Part shown: positions 41,942 through 55,900 of the stretch, piece after piece
Layout: every line of letters starts with the position of its first letter
Numbering within the stretch: position 1 is the stretch's first letter
Source of the DNA: Hyaloperonospora brassicae
Lineage: Eukaryota > Oomycota > Peronosporomycetes > Peronosporales > Peronosporaceae
Assembly (NCBI GenBank): GCA_947650285.1
Contig: CANTFL010001187.1
Coordinates: forward strand, 248,001-312,000
DNA: 64,000 nt
Direction: 5' to 3'
Notes under the pieces: generated by a model
Database searches by the model: none
Seen by the model: the letters and a program-made list of their open reading frames with translations, nothing else
Told to the model about the DNA's origin: nothing
Program-made: the position numbers and the translations under genes

Positions 41942-44880
41942 TCACTCATAAGGTAAGACCCTCTTGTTCGATTTTTCAAGACTTTATCTCCTTAATGTCA
42001 GTGTGAAAAACTATCGCACTGAACACAACTACTTCATCATGTATCTTCTTCGAAGATCGATGGTACAATATAATATGTAGTCGTGACGGTCTCTCGTTGG
42101 TAAAATCTTGAGAGGCATTTTTCCACAGTGTAGATTGCATTGGCATTGTGTTCTGGCTTGACCAACATCTCGCATCAAATTACTGGAACGAACTACAACC
42201 AGTGTGCAGTAAAATATGCATCGTCAATATCGAGAGGGAGACTTGTCCTGTCCTTCGTTAGGAAACCACTGTTAAAATTTATTCACAGCCTTAATCGTGC
42301 GTGAATGACGGCATTCCTTTCTAATTATTCTATAAATAGGCACGCATCTCCTCAGCGATGTAAGAAGGAAGAGTGGTCTTTCAAGCTCTTTACGAGCTCC
42401 TTAGGCGTTCGATATACGATGGCCCCTCTAGACCTTCTGCTAGGCCTCGTCATGTAGACGAAAGATGACACGGACGTCACCCTAATTCGCACCAACGGTT
42501 CCAACTGCACCACCAAGGTGGATATTCGCGCCACTGGACGAATGTCTCCGACGTTCCTTCACGTCTTGGTGGGTAAAGGTGCTAAAGATGCAGTACACTC
42601 TAAATCGCTTACCACCGTTCATATTGACCAACGTATTTAGTGGTGGTGTCAGATAATTCTGTTTTGGCTCACTAGTCGAACCAGGTTAATATTGCAGAGC
42701 TATAAAGTAAAGACAAGTCCTCGTACATGATCGGTACAGGTGCTTAACCCTAATTTATCATGTGTAGAGATTTCGCAAGGACCGTGTAAAGTAATTGCTA
42801 TGTTTGTGTTTTCACGGTTGATAAACGAAAGCTGTTTCCTTCGATTGGTTACATATAACAAGGAATCTATATTAACTTTGTGCATCTATTTGAAAATGTC
42901 TACTCCCTACACGTCCAAATGTTTAGCCTAAATCGGAAACGCAATAATTGTATGGGGCTTCTCGAGCGTAATATTATCTTCACCATCGAAATTGGTCTCT
43001 CGTTCACAGCACGGGCGGAGGTGCGCCAGGTAAGACCTAGAATACGTGCACATCATCCGCGACAGACCAATACTGTATCCGTTGTCTAGGCGACACAGCA
43101 CAAAAAATCGGCCGATGTACTGAAGTAGTATTTTGTGGCTACCCAGATAGCCACTACGTGTCTAGGTAGGTCATAATTAGATAGTTATACTAAACTTCTT
43201 AGTTGTAAGAACGAACTTTTAATCTTGTAGACTTGTCAGCGTTTTATTTTTGTCGATTGACCGCTTCCGCGGTGAAGCCTTTGTGTTAATGTGGGGCTCA
43301 CACAATCGCTGATATGATCCGACTATCAGCTAGAGCCCATATGGCCGGCTATTGGAAAGGTTCTCCGATACCGAGCTTTCTTCCATACCTCCTGTATCTG
43401 TCGGCAGGTCGGGGTGCACTCTTCCCGTTCAACGCAAGTCGATGTGAAACATATTTGACTTTAGGATGGACGGGAGGTTGATCGATCAATAATCACCACT
43501 CGATCTCGCTCGTTCGTAGGGCTATGATATGAGACTCCGGATTTAATAAATATTTACTTTGATCAATAAAGACCGCCTTGGCAAACAATCTTATGTTAAA
43601 AATTGATCGACTTGCCTTTCAACCACTCAAGCCGTCTAGAGATCTTGTAAATGAACCTCCAATAACTTCCCACGTCGGATCGTATTTGAGGCCTCTTGAG
43701 TGTTCTTGACGCGTCGCGACGAGCGATTCAGGTTGTACGAAAAGAGGCTCGTAGCAACTCTTAAGTACCTAGGGAGGCAGAAGCAATTCTACCGGGAGAA
43801 ATGTCGACACGCGTCGTCCAAAGTAACGTAAAAAATTGAATGCTTTGACAGTAAAAAACCTTTTTACTACGTCGATCCTCATCCACATATGTTCTTTCAC
43901 GTGTCGCTTTGTCTTAAAAGAATTATCGTACGAGAGGGTTCCACTTCGTGACTTCGTTTATACAAATCACGATCGCTTATCGGATCACATATCTCCCCAA
44001 CTCAGTCCATTGTCATCTCTCATCGCCTTATAATTAATTATCGAATTTCATCCTTTGTCACACAAATTTAACGGGTGCGATAATCTTCAACGATCCAAGC
44101 TGATTCAGACTGAGCCGAACGTGCAATCCTTCTCAAAATCGCGCCATCACTTGCACACAAAATCCCACGGTTTCTCGCGCCAGCATAAACTATAGCGCTG
44201 ATCTTCCTTTACGTATATTAGTGTGTTATATGCGCACGGCGGAGATGCCCTTCTCTTCTTCAGTGAGAGAATCTTTCTCTTCAAAGGTATTTTCGTTCTC
44301 AATTCTATTTATAAGCGTCTTTACCATCAAGTAAGTCAGTAATATCCATAGGTACTGTTGGGTTTGTCATTTTCTATGCCAATCACATCGACAACGGTGT
44401 CAGTCGCGTTGACGTTAAAGTGATGCGCCATGAGAAAATTGATTTTGTATTTCGCAATCTAGACCCTTTCTTTCTTTGACCCGAGTACCACTCTAACAAT
44501 GACGGAACACGCGGATAAAAATTTCGCCATTTATTTATAACGGTGCACACATGGCCGACGCGTCTACAGAGTAAATGATAGAAAAATTTCACGCATATCC
44601 GAAAGCTACACTTGCTTGTAAACAAGTGAATGTAGACTCTACGTATCTTTCAAATACAAGACCGTCACTATCCGTATAACATCAGTTTCCGGATTGTCAG
44701 AAGTCGATAATGTGGAGAAGCGCTAAGGAAGAATGACGAAAGTGTGGATCGCGCAATCCACCTAAAGTGCGAAACCAGTTTGATTGGCGGAGCGCGTACG
44801 GAGATGGGCCTATTGGTACGAGACAGTTGACCAAACGACTGATTGAAGGGAAACTACTGTCCAAGTTGCGCAGGATTGAT
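41942..44880. other. AT-rich gene-free region
   Basis: About 2.9 kb with only very short frames on both strands. I see no RNA gene and no LTR ends. It is probably very old repeat debris. Confidence 0.45.
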
Positions 44881-44904
44881 CTGCCTTCTATCCTGGATAC
44901 CTCT

Positions 44905-45045
44905 GGGTGATGTGGATCACATACCGCGATCCACTGTACCGCTTTCCACTGAACCGCGATTCACTGTGGAGCGATCCACTGTGGAGCAATCCACTGTACC
45001 GCGATCCACTATGGAGCGATCCACCACGGAGTACCTTCTGTGGAC
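44905..45045. repeat. Minisatellite of GATCCACTGT-type units
   Basis: About seven imperfect copies of a 15-17-bp unit (GCGATCCACTGTGGAGC, or with GTACC) in tandem. The unit is itself partly palindromic (CCACTGTGG). It may lie in the decayed 5' LTR or leader of E4. Confidence 0.75.
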
Positions 45046-46053
45046 CACATGAGGTAAGAGATGAATGAAATAGACAGGTGGTGCACAACAGTTGACCTAG
45101 CGAACAGATGGGCATAGTCAGAGGATTTGGATGTGGTTGGTTGACATTATACAGAATCAAATTTGCAACGAAAGACACACGTCGACTTCTCCCGGGCAGG
45201 ATATTTGTCCTCCCGTTGAATAGATAGTCACCCACGAATCTGCGAACTTCGCCCTTCGATTGTTTGGCCAGGCGGAACATAAGTTCTTACCCCCTTCCCC
45301 ACCCCCTCAACTATGATATGACGCAGGGAACCTAACAGTTCAGATTCAAGATCGCGAGACGGCTCAAGTGGTCAGAAGACTCGCGTATCAAGCATCACCC
45401 CTGACAAAGGCGACTCTGGGAGAGCGCCCAAGTTGCAAGCGATCGAGTGAAAAACTTCCACGCGATCCGCACCTACGTTTGACCGGGTGAAGCATTTCCA
45501 CCCAATCAACACCTATCCCTAAGACGTTCAAGCTCAGCTTCAGCTCGAGTTCACCAAGAAGAGCGCTACCCGCCCCATCGACGGATACACAAGGTGATCA
45601 AGAAGACACAGAGCACGGAATCGGGGTACCTCTCCGTTAGTCAGTCGTCCGGGCGCCAGTAGAAAGTCGGGGTCACAAGGAATTTGTGATCACCACTCCA
45701 TCACAATGGTGCGCGTGCTCGGATCTTTTGGTGACTCGGGATTTTATCGTGAGTCTCTGAGCGAATAAGCCAAGATCAACACTGAACCTGGGATAGAAGC
45801 GGCACCGGCAGAGGGATCGTCGCAGACGCGTGAAGATGAAGAATCCCCAGATCGTCAAAGTTTTAGGGGGGACTTTGACGACACGAAAAGAAAAGAGGAA
45901 GATCGTTCGCACGATCTGGAAGAAAAACCCGAACGCCCTCCTGAAGCCCCTTCGGGGGACACCGCGGATCGCACTGCAAATTTCGATCCGCAAGATGAAA
46001 TTCCTAAGGGAATTCCCAAACGGTTTTCATTTATATTAGATGAACCATCGGAG

Positions 46054-47523
46054 ATGATGAAGAGAGAGACAAGATGTTCGGAAGAATTTAAGAAGCTGTC
46101 TGAGGCGAAACAAGATCGCGATGTTCACAAGAACAATCCAGTCGGATGCAAGGTCAAAATGGATACGATGGATCAAGGCTCAAAGTCTGTGGATCGCGAA
46201 GTAAGGTTTGAAGATTGGCGATTCGACGATCTCAGCCGGGAAAACCATTTGCAGGAGCAGAAGAAATTGTTGTCGAGCAACCCAGTGCTAAAGACAATCA
46301 AGCTGAAACTGACCGGATCTTTACGCGGACCGATATCAGCGCCTAAACCAACTCCCAACGTGTTGAATGCGCTTCGACGTCTAATCAAATTGCAGACTGA
46401 GGCAGGGTTCACGGCCGGAACGTTTCACGCACAAATTATACCAGATTTCAACCACGATAGAGTGATCGCTACCGTACAGTCGCTGTTCAAGACGTCGAGT
46501 CCTTATAGGAATACGTGACCCTGGAAACAATTCGATTCCGCCGACCGGCACCATGGATCGGGTTCTTACGCCGATCAAGGAGTTCCCCAAGGATGAACAC
46601 ACTGGATCGTCCCGATATGCTTCAGCGGAATCGGAAGAGGACTCGAATGATTCGTTCGAGATCTAACGGATATCGCTATACCAAAGAGCGCGCATCTGTT
46701 GTAGAAGACGTTTGAACGGAATGGGGCTCAAGAACAAGTGGGAAGGCCATCGGCAACGCAGTTTATGAACAAGGTGGATTCAGAACAAGTGAATTCCTAT
46801 TTTCGGGCAGCCATGAAGAAATACGAGCTTGAACAAGCTCACATGAACGCTGGACGATCGGTTAACCGCCATCCCGAACCGGAGATCCACATGCCGGACA
46901 TTGACATGGAGTCTGTTGGATCGCGTCCTAATGGATCGCATGACTATGGTCATAAGCATCGAAAGCAAGGAGGCAAGAGGTTACCTCAGGTGGCGACGGC
47001 AGAAGCGGCAGAGATTGGCGGATTCACTAACCAAAGGATTCGAATGTCTGCCATTGCCGAACTAATATAATTCTCCGGCCGAGAGAAGAATGAAGAACGG
47101 GCGAGGAATTGGATCAGTAAGGTGAAGTCGGCGTTCCTACGCGATCAAGCGCAAGAAGTGGAGAAGTGCTTAGCGTTCAGCGATCTTCTTACGGGACCGG
47201 CGCGTGACTGGTACGACCATATCAGTCGCTCAAGGAGGACTTCGTGGAAGGCACTTCTGGAAGGCTTCATGGCTAAATATGAAGGGAAGACTAGTGTTTC
47301 AGTTGAGAGACTCTACTACCATGCGCGTAAGCGATCGAACGAGACTCTATTTAAGTACTTGTACCGTCTGAATGTAGCCGCGATCCGGGCAAAGGTCCCG
47401 ATACGAGATGGCTCGCTCGTCACTCGCAAGGAGCATGAATATCATTACATTGGTACCTTGGACGATAGCGATCCGGCTAAAATGCTAACGATGTTACTCC
47501 TTGACGATGCAGACGATCTGTAA
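46054..47523 (+). pseudogene. gag: E4 gag
   Basis: Fragments in more than one frame. The core at 47080-47520 (GREKNEERARNWISKVK, then LTGPARDWYDHI) matches the retrotransposon capsid pattern around a conserved Trp. The upstream part (46054-46518 and 46738-47070) is acidic and unrecognised. Stops interrupt it at about 46516 and 47068. Confidence 0.7.
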
Positions 47524-47678
47524 GAAACACTGCAAGAATTCGAGAATAAGGAAGTCCAAGAAGCTCACGCCTCTATGGGGTAGAGCAAGTTTCGACATCG
47601 TGTTACGTCACAGGCGGCTTAAGTGCCAGCCAAACCAGCGCGAGCTGTGAGAGCGATCCACGTGGAAAGCGAGAAAAA

Positions 47679-48942
47679 GTGGATCAGGATTGTATTTTTG
47701 CGGATCGGACTCCGACTCGGATCGAAGCAAAGTATACATGGCTACAGCTGCGGATCGCGCTCAGAAGCCGAAACACCCACTCGTTTGAAGTGATGAAGTC
47801 GATCAAGAGAGACACTACGATCGTGGAAAGTCCTAAACAGTGTGTACGCACTGTGGATCGAAGAGAGATGACAATAGCGGATGTTAGAAGCGACTTAAGT
47901 GTCAGAAGTGTGGAGAGTTATCCTGTGAACAAATGCTACTACGTTTGTTCCGTATGCAAAAACTTCCATGAGGAAGGAAAGTGCCCGATAGATCAGTTTT
48001 ACAACACGATCCGTCAGTGGTATGTCCCCACCAAGTATGCAGGAAATTTGCCGGAATAAGCCGAGAAGATGCTAAATTAGGACGCTCGCCAGCTTGAAAT
48101 CTGGTACGAACCGAGCGTTCTAGGCTCTGCGTATATGCATTTGTGGAGATGAAGTCGGTCGACGGAAGCGATGACAAACAGGGTGATCTATATAATACAT
48201 GTGTTTTTTCCAACGGTCTGCGTTCCATTTCGAGTGTTAGACGACATGATGAATACGCCCGATCTCCCACCAAGATGAAACTTGTCTTAGTGCCGGGCGA
48301 GTCAAGGGGATATTGGAAATACCATACACCAGGAAAATAGTTCAAGCAAGCTAAAGTAGTTGGAAAGGTTAACTACGAAAATGCTACAATGCTGCTGGAC
48401 TCCGGATCTGAGATCTTGATCGTGGACACCGCTTTTGCTCGTAAGGTGGGATAGGCCATCGACGAGAATCGAAAACAGGAGTGTGTGGGGATCGGTAAAA
48501 CACTTACATGACCGAAGGACGCACAAAGATCAAGACCACACTAAACGGATCGCTGGTGGACTACTTTGATTTATGTGTGAGTGATCAATTCATTCAAGAA
48601 GCGATCCTGGGCATGGACTTCATATTACCCGCAGGTATACGTCTAGATTTAGCGGTTGGGATGCTGGTATTGCCGGATGGAGTGAGAATTCATCTAGCAG
48701 GACGCAGACCTCAGTACGAATCGTCGATGCAGCTGGTCGTGATCCCGGAACAGCACGTGGTCCTGCCGGTCGGTAGATCGACAGAGATAAGGATTGGCAC
48801 TGTTCAGTCCAACGCCAAGCTATGGGTGAGACGCGATCCAACATGGGTACCCCCCGTAACCACTGGGATAGGTCGGATCAAGTACTTTCATCTGACAAAT
48901 CTCAGCGATAAATATTTACCCTCGATCGCGGACCGGCATTAG
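47679..48942 (+). pseudogene. E4 zinc knuckle and aspartic protease
   Basis: A zinc-binding CSVCKNFHEEGKC lies at about 47947-47985. The protease active site LDSGSE lies at about 48390-48410, followed by a stop (TAG about 48450). Its C-terminal half (48508-48942; LGMDFILPAG) remains open. Confidence 0.7.
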
Positions 48943-49799
48943 GCTGGACTATGGCTGCCGACATGGTTACTCGGTACCCAGGCTACGTCTCAGTTGGATC
49001 ACAACGGTACAACGAGTGGCGGACTCTAGCATTTCAAACAACGACAGGAAGATAGGAAGAACTTCCACGCGCATACGCGTGACCGCTGGTGGACCACTCG
49101 GCTTACCCTACGCCGACGAAAATTATAAGTAGACCATAAGAGAATAATGAATCAACGGACAGTCCGATCCGAGGGGAAAACGTTTTTCCCTGTGTGGAAC
49201 CACTACCACGTGTCGTTTACACGATCGAGTAGACGGACGGAGGCGATAGAGTACCCGAGGGAAAAATGGAAGGAGGTAAAACGACTAAGGATATAGATCC
49301 CGATCGATTGTATGACAGATCGAGTGACGTGATCGACGATCACCATGCGGATCATCGATCAACAAGCGTACTACCTGTGGTTAATGCGATTCACTAACAA
49401 ACAACGACCAACGGGGCAGGCGATCAGTTGGTAAAGAGGCCAGACCTTCACCAGATGTAAAGATTGACAAAGAGCCATGTCCGGAGGATGAACACATCGC
49501 GGTAAAGCCGGACGTCTTTACATATGGTCATGAAAGTGGAGAACTGTACGTTGAAGACGAGATCACCACATGGTGGTACTGCCCGACATTGTTACGCCCA
49601 CTGCCGAAGTTGCGATCGACGATATTCAGGTAGGCGATCCAGAGGTACCGCTGACTGATATCAAGAACAATTACGACAACTGATCTGGAGTATCATGCAC
49701 CTTCTTATTGGTAAAGTGAGCGCACTCCTTCCAGCCGCACGGGGGCGATATGCGGTATTGACGTGGGTGGAGCGATCCCGATTGCGCAGAGATTACGGC

Positions 49800-50367
49800 C
49801 AGTAGCGCCTTAGTTTCGCGAAAAGCTATCAGATTTGATCAAAGGACTGCTATCAGCCAAGATTATTCGACCTTCCACATCACCATTGCTTCGCCAATCG
49901 TCGTAATTATCAAGAAGAATGGCGAGTATTTTCGATTGTATGTCGACTATCGACGAGTATATCAGCTAAAAGTGCTGATGGTAAATTCAATGCCATTGAT
50001 CAGCGAACTTATACAGGTAATGGACAAAGCGATATGGTGTTGCTCACTGTATATGGCAAGCGAGGTTTCGGTGGTGGAGATGATAGAACAAGCAAGAAGT
50101 ATTTCCGCATTCATCACGTCATCAGGCTTGTTTGAATGGCTACGGATGCCGTTTGGGTTGAAAAACGCTCCGCAGATTTCCCAACGCCTGATCGACAATG
50201 CATTGTATGGCTATATGATGATCGGGGCCGATCCAGACGCCTTCTCTATGGAGCCGTACAAACGGATCGACGTGTTCCCAAAAGGAGAACCGGACACCAG
50301 TCAAACACCATCTGTGCTAGGTCGGAGATCGTACATCGATGATATACTGTATCCAGCTACATCCTGA
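49800..50367 (+). pseudogene. E4 reverse transcriptase remnant
   Basis: It retains the YVDYRRV segment, FEWLRMPFGLKNAP and YIDDI at about 50333-50347. A hydrophilic insert (about 50240-50330, with FPKGEPDTSQ and VLGRRS) separates the palm motifs, longer than in E1 or E3. Confidence 0.75.
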
Positions 50368-50947
50368 ACCTCTTTATACAAAAGAGTAAAATGATTGCTA
50401 CGTGTATGCAACAAGTGGAATTTGTCGATCAGCGTGACCAAACGTTTTTGGGGACGGCGCAATGTGTCTTATCTCGATCATCAAGTATCACTCGTGGGAT
50501 TATAATCCCACCCGAAGGATCTCGGATCGCTGGTCAACATTCCATTTTCTCGAACGCTGCGGTCGATGCAGTCATTTTTAGGGAGTATTAATTAGTATAG
50601 CCGATTCATTTAAGATTTTGCGATATATGCATCAGTGCTATACGAATTACGCGAAGCCGACTTCCACAAGATTCGACGTATGGTTGAGGCGGAATCGGCA
50701 ACACGGAATGAAAAGAAAGCTGACGACAGGAAGTGTCGTGGTGATCACGATCCAACCAAAACGGTGCTACAGAGGGCAATCCAAAGTTTTCCGGTGCTGA
50801 AAGGGGCGATCCGAACCGTAACAGTGTTACAGGGGGCGATCCGAACCGTAACAGTGTTACAGGGGGCGATCCAACGTTTTCCGGTGTTGCCGGGGGCGAT
50901 CCTACCTGCACGGACAGAAGTCGATGGGAGAAGGCAATAATTTCGTT

Positions 50948-51183
50948 CACTATGTTGAAGGATAAGATCGCTAAGCCTCCAATTCTTAAACGTTTTGATC
51001 CGTATCGCCCTCCAGTGTTCGTGGTCTATGCTAGCAAATGGGCAGTATCTGCTGCTTTGCTACAAGAACACGATGCAGTATACTGACTGGTAATGTTCAC
51101 TAGCAGAACTCTAAAACCAAACGAGATAATCTATGGAATAGTGGAGAAAGAAGTTGAAGCTCTGCTGCGCATCCAAACTATCG
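50948..51183 (+). pseudogene. E4 first RNase H, left part
   Basis: It contains VVYASKWAVSAALLQ, where the usual catalytic Asp is Lys, plus TGA near 51083. The frame leads up to the E3 insertion point and continues at 58889 (TMLVAREKKVLTRHSTLAW). One GCTAC copy restores the frame, so E3 landed inside this domain. Confidence 0.75.
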
Positions 51184-51188
51184 GCTAC

Positions 51189-51719
51189 TGTAACGGAGTT
51201 ACACGTCTACAGGTAGTCGACAATCGGTGTGGTGCACACAAATGATAGGATCCCCTATAAAGTAATATTATAACACAAGTATCAATTGTTGAAGGCTGAT
51301 GTCTGTCAAACATTGATTACGAGATCTTTTAATAGGTTTATTTAGGACATAAGTGAGTAGGTTAGTTACTTTGTTCTACGGTGTTCTTTTAGGGTAAAAG
51401 AAGAATATTTCAGTTCCCATTTTGATCAACAAAAGATACGTGTCTCTCTGAGGCGTCTTGCGATCGTAAGGAAGTAGCAACGCCTTATTAAGGCAGCTAC
51501 TCCTTGTGCACTTAGTGCGTTTGATTCTTTGAATCGTTTGGTCCCCCTGGAACAGGGACCGTAAGCTCTTTGAGCTTGTTGACTCTTTAGGTCGGGTCCT
51601 TTGAACCACCCTTTAGCTCTCGAAGCTGTTGACTCTTTGAGTCGGGTTCGTAGAACCAAAGTTACTCGTAAGAGCGTTAAGTCTTCCTCTGACTTAAGGA
51701 GCTGTGTAGCTCTGCTACA
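51189..51719 (+). repeat. E3 5' LTR (531 bp)
   Basis: It starts TGTAACGGAGTTACACG and ends TCTGCTACA. Its right half is a chain of small stems (GATTCTTTGAATC, GGTCCC/GGGACC, AAGCTC/GAGCTT, GACTC/GAGTC, GGTTCGTAGAACC). Confidence 0.9.
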
Positions 51720-51721
51720 CT

Positions 51722-51735
51722 TGGTATCACTAGTA
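51722..51735 (+). promoter_or_regulatory. E3 candidate primer-binding site
   Basis: TGGTATCACTAG begins 2-3 bp after the LTR. The first eight bases match the TGGTATCA start of initiator-Met tRNA primer sites. Confidence 0.55.
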
Positions 51736-51778
51736 TTCAATCTACACTTGAGTCGGTACCGACTGATTCTCTGTGAGG

Positions 51779-52737
51779 ATGGAGCGATTTACACCCCTCT
51801 CTGAGGCTCGAAAGGTCGGGCTTGAAAAGCTGATCGCGGCCGTAGGCCCTGAGTATGTTGAGTTTCTTGCTGCACAAGGTCCCGATGTGCTCAATGCACG
51901 TGTCGAGGCCTTCATGCAGTATAAAACGGCCCTTTTAGGTTAGGTTCAAAACCAAGTAGCGTCGGCTATGCCAACACGATACGTGGCGATGCCAAATGAA
52001 GAGGCTAAGCCTCGTTCCCTTAGGGTGGAAGCTAAACATTACTCCATGAAGGAGAGAGAGATCTCACCCTCTGGATCCGTGAAATTGAGATGGCCATGAG
52101 CTCTGACCTTATCTCACTGGAGTATCAGCGGGTCTCGCTGGCCATCTCCAAGCTCGATGGAAGAGCTAGAGTGTGGTCTCTGACGTGTGGCACGTCGGTC
52201 GACTTGGCGTTTCCCACATGAGATTCGCTCAAGTTAGACCTATTGCGAGTTTTCTCGCCGCCTAACCAGGCCTATCGCGTGCGCTCACGCTTCTTGTCTA
52301 CCCGTCAGGGTAAGAATGAGCTAGCGGACTATGTCCAAGAGTTGATAACTCTGATGGCTTCTATGCAGTCTGACCCTCTCTCTGAGATAGTCTATGTGAC
52401 TGTCTTCATGGAAGGTCTTCGTAATGGCGTTGCCAGGACTGAGGTGTTTCGGGTCCATCCCTCTACTTTTGATGAGGCTGTTAGCATCACTCAAAATGCT
52501 GAGCACAACTTCAAGTCGGCCAGAATTGGTGGTAATGGGTACGACCCAAGCTTTGCGAGGGCGACCTCTGAGAGCACCTCGTCTTACTGTAAGCCAGAGC
52601 CGATGGATCTCAGCCATGCTGAAGATGAACGTGAAGCGGAGCTTCATGTTGCCGAGCAACAACAGGAAGTGAGACGCTGTTATATGTGCGAAAGCACTAA
52701 ACACTTGCGTCCCACTTGTCCTTTGCGTGAGCAATAA
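51779..52737 (+). pseudogene. gag: E3 gag
   Basis: It starts MERFTPLSEARKVGLEKL, with TAG near 51940, frame changes near 52050 and a stop near 52220. The downstream part is open (52243-52737) and ends with zinc knuckle CYMCESTKHLRPTC. Confidence 0.8.
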
Positions 52738-52939
52738 CCGACTCCTATGGGTCGAAACCCCAGCCACAACCAGAAACCTGGTATGGCACGGGGAAACGTC
52801 GACACCCAGTAGGTGCGGGGCGTCCGACTGGAATAGAACTGAGTTCTGTTGCTTCTCTACGAGGTAGAGTGAAACAGGGCTTAGCCCCACTGAGCTCTGT
52901 GCCCGCCATCACAGAGCGTGGATACAAGCCTGGCTTGTT

Positions 52940-55900
52940 CGTCGCAGAGGCGAAATTTAAAGGCTTTGAGAAGCATTGGTCGATCCCAAACGACTCCGGA
53001 GCATCATGCAATTATGCTCGACGTCGTTCCCTTAACGAAATTTAGCGATACGCTGAAGCGCTCAAAGCGCATGAGGGCGATTCAATCACCGTTCGTTTAG
53101 CGACTGATAGTCGCGTCACGGTGCCCAAAGTTCCGTTGAGCTCAGGTGTGAAGTTTTTGAACTTTGACAGCATTGAACGCTGTCTTGTCCTTGATTTGGA
53201 TTCTAGATACGATCTCATCCTCGGTATGGCTTGGTTTGAACGCCATAAGCAATGGATTGATTGGAGGTCGAAGACCTTAGGCGCCACGCGCAATGTTCCT
53301 AGCGAAGCTTCGGATAGTCATGAACCCACCTTTGCTAGGCAACAAAAGAGCTTTTGGCGCGAGCCATTGACGGAAGATGTCAATGTGCTAGGCATTGGTA
53401 TGTCAAAGTTAGTTAACTCCAATGCCAATGACATTGATATTGAGCGGAGCTCTGACACCGTAGGTGAAGAGAGTTATACTCCGTTGAGTGATACTCGTTG
53501 TGATACTGAGTCACTGCATGCTGCATGAATGGTTGGCCTAGGGCCGAGACATCAAGAATGAAATTCCTCTAATGTGAGTGGGGTGGCACGTAAAATCCCA
53601 CCGAGTGAGGGCGGCCGAGGTGGCACCTCACTTTATGTCGGTAATAACATTGATGGCGAGAAGCCAGAGTGTTCAGGGTCAGGTCCGAATGCTGTACGTA
53701 AAGTGGTACGTATTAATCCACTAGGTGAAGTGTTTGAGTTACGTAACACTTCACCAGATGTCGTTCAAGACATGAAGCCTTGTATAGAGCGTGCTAAGAT
53801 AAATAGCACCCACGGGGACCCTACTGTCCCGGCCTCTAGGAAGAGTAAGGTTTCTTTGAGGAAACAATCTCAGCGTAGGGTGGCAACTGTTAAGCGCCCA
53901 ACGTCCAAGAAGTCACGAAGTAATGATAGTGATTATACACTATATACACTTTTCAATGGGCTGACTGGCCAAATTGATGGCAATATTAGTCTTATGACTC
54001 TTCCATCCTTGGATACTCTCTTTGACCTAGACGAAATGTCTGACGGCGAATTTAGTTAAGCCTTACAGGCAGGAAAATTTTTTGATTTAGTGGTCATTCG
54101 GCCGAATATTGAGTTGATCTTATCCTCGTTAATGGACGAGTCTGTCCTTGAGGACACAAAGGCGCCATTGGATGCCCATAGTGGATCGTCGATCCTAGAG
54201 TATCCTCTTGATCCTTTCTATCCTTTGGTAAAAGAATTTCAGGACGTGGTGTGTCACAACCCACCTTCCGTCTTGCATCCCGATAGAGGTGTACGTCATG
54301 AAATTGACTTGATTCCTGGAACTAAATACTGCGTAACACAGCAGTGGCCTTTACCGAAGAAACAGTGTGACGTCATTGACGACGTCTTTCGTGCAAAGCA
54401 CGCGGCAGGAATGGTACGTGAGAGCAAATCTCCCCATTCCACATCGACCTTCTGTGTCAAAACGCTCAATGGGAAGTGGCGCATTGTTCATGCTTACAAT
54501 AAGCTTAATGCGGCCACCACCCCGGCTCAGACACCAATTTCGAGGAAGGATGTTCTTCAGAACAATATTGTGGGATGTACAATGTACAGTGCGCTCGACT
54601 TAGTCGATGATTGTTACCAACTTCTCATGCGAGAAAGCGATATTCCGCTGACAGTGGTCAGCACTCCAAGCAGTATGATCTGGGAGCGGCTAATTATGCT
54701 GCAAGGGTTATCAAATGCCCCGGCTACATTCAATCGTCTTGTGACACAATTATTCAGACCTCACAGAGGTTATGCAAAGACATACTTTGATGACATCTTT
54801 GTCCATAGTCGTGCTATGAACGGTCGGTCAGATGTGGACAATCACATTGACCATTTACGAGCGGTGCTTGAGTGCATGCGCACGAATAAGTTGTACGCCA
54901 ACGCGTCGAAGTTCACCTTTGTGCAGAAGAGATTCCCTTTTTAGGGTGCTTTATTGGTAATCGAGGCCTTACAGCGGATCCCACTAAGGTAAAAGCCATG
55001 GTTGATCGACCGGTTTAGAGGAACCAAAAGGACTTACGTAAGTGGCTTGGCCTTGCCAATTACTTCCACAAGTACAGTAGGAATTACGCAGACATGGCTC
55101 AGCCATTGTCTGTATCCATAAAAAGAATGTGCCGTGGAGCCGGACTAGCACCGAGCATGATGATTTTCAAGCAGTAAAGGAAAGTCTCCTTCATGGACCA
55201 ATCCTGGCTTTGCCTGATCCTGATAGATCTTTCAGTGTCGTCTGTGACGCAACTTACTTTGCCATATCCAGCGCCCTGTTACAGACCGATTCTGATGGAC
55301 GGGAACGCGTCATTGCGTTTGAGTCCCGGCATCTGAAGGCTGCAGAAAAGAACTATTCTATTCATGACAAAGAGCTTATTGCAATGAAGTATGCTATCGT
55401 CAAATTAAGCGTTCATCTTCTTGGCTCTAAGCCGTTTGTGATCTATACAGATCACGCGTCACTACGCACTACGACCCAGTCGCCTCACCTCTCTCAGAGA
55501 ATGGCTCGTTGGCTTATCTTCTTTGCCGAGTACAACATCGAGGTGAAGTATAAGCCGGGCAAGCAGAATGCTATGGCTGATGCGTTGTCACGCAGGCCTG
55601 AATATGAGCTTTCTAATGTTACGACTCTGTCGTCGTCGGTCAATGACCTAGTCCGTACGGAATATGCCAAGGATGAACACTGTGTAGCTCTGCTACGTGC
55701 TCTAGAGAGCGAGGAGTTTAAGTACTCGGACATAGAATTTTCGGCACGGTTACGTGCGAGGTTACAACGATATTCTATCGATCAGGACCTGTTGTGCTAT
55801 AGCACGGATGTGGAGAATACCCCTCGCATCGTTGTCCCTCATTATGAGGAGTCGAAGTATCGGATCCTCTATGAGGCACATGATACTGCGTTGAGTGGCC

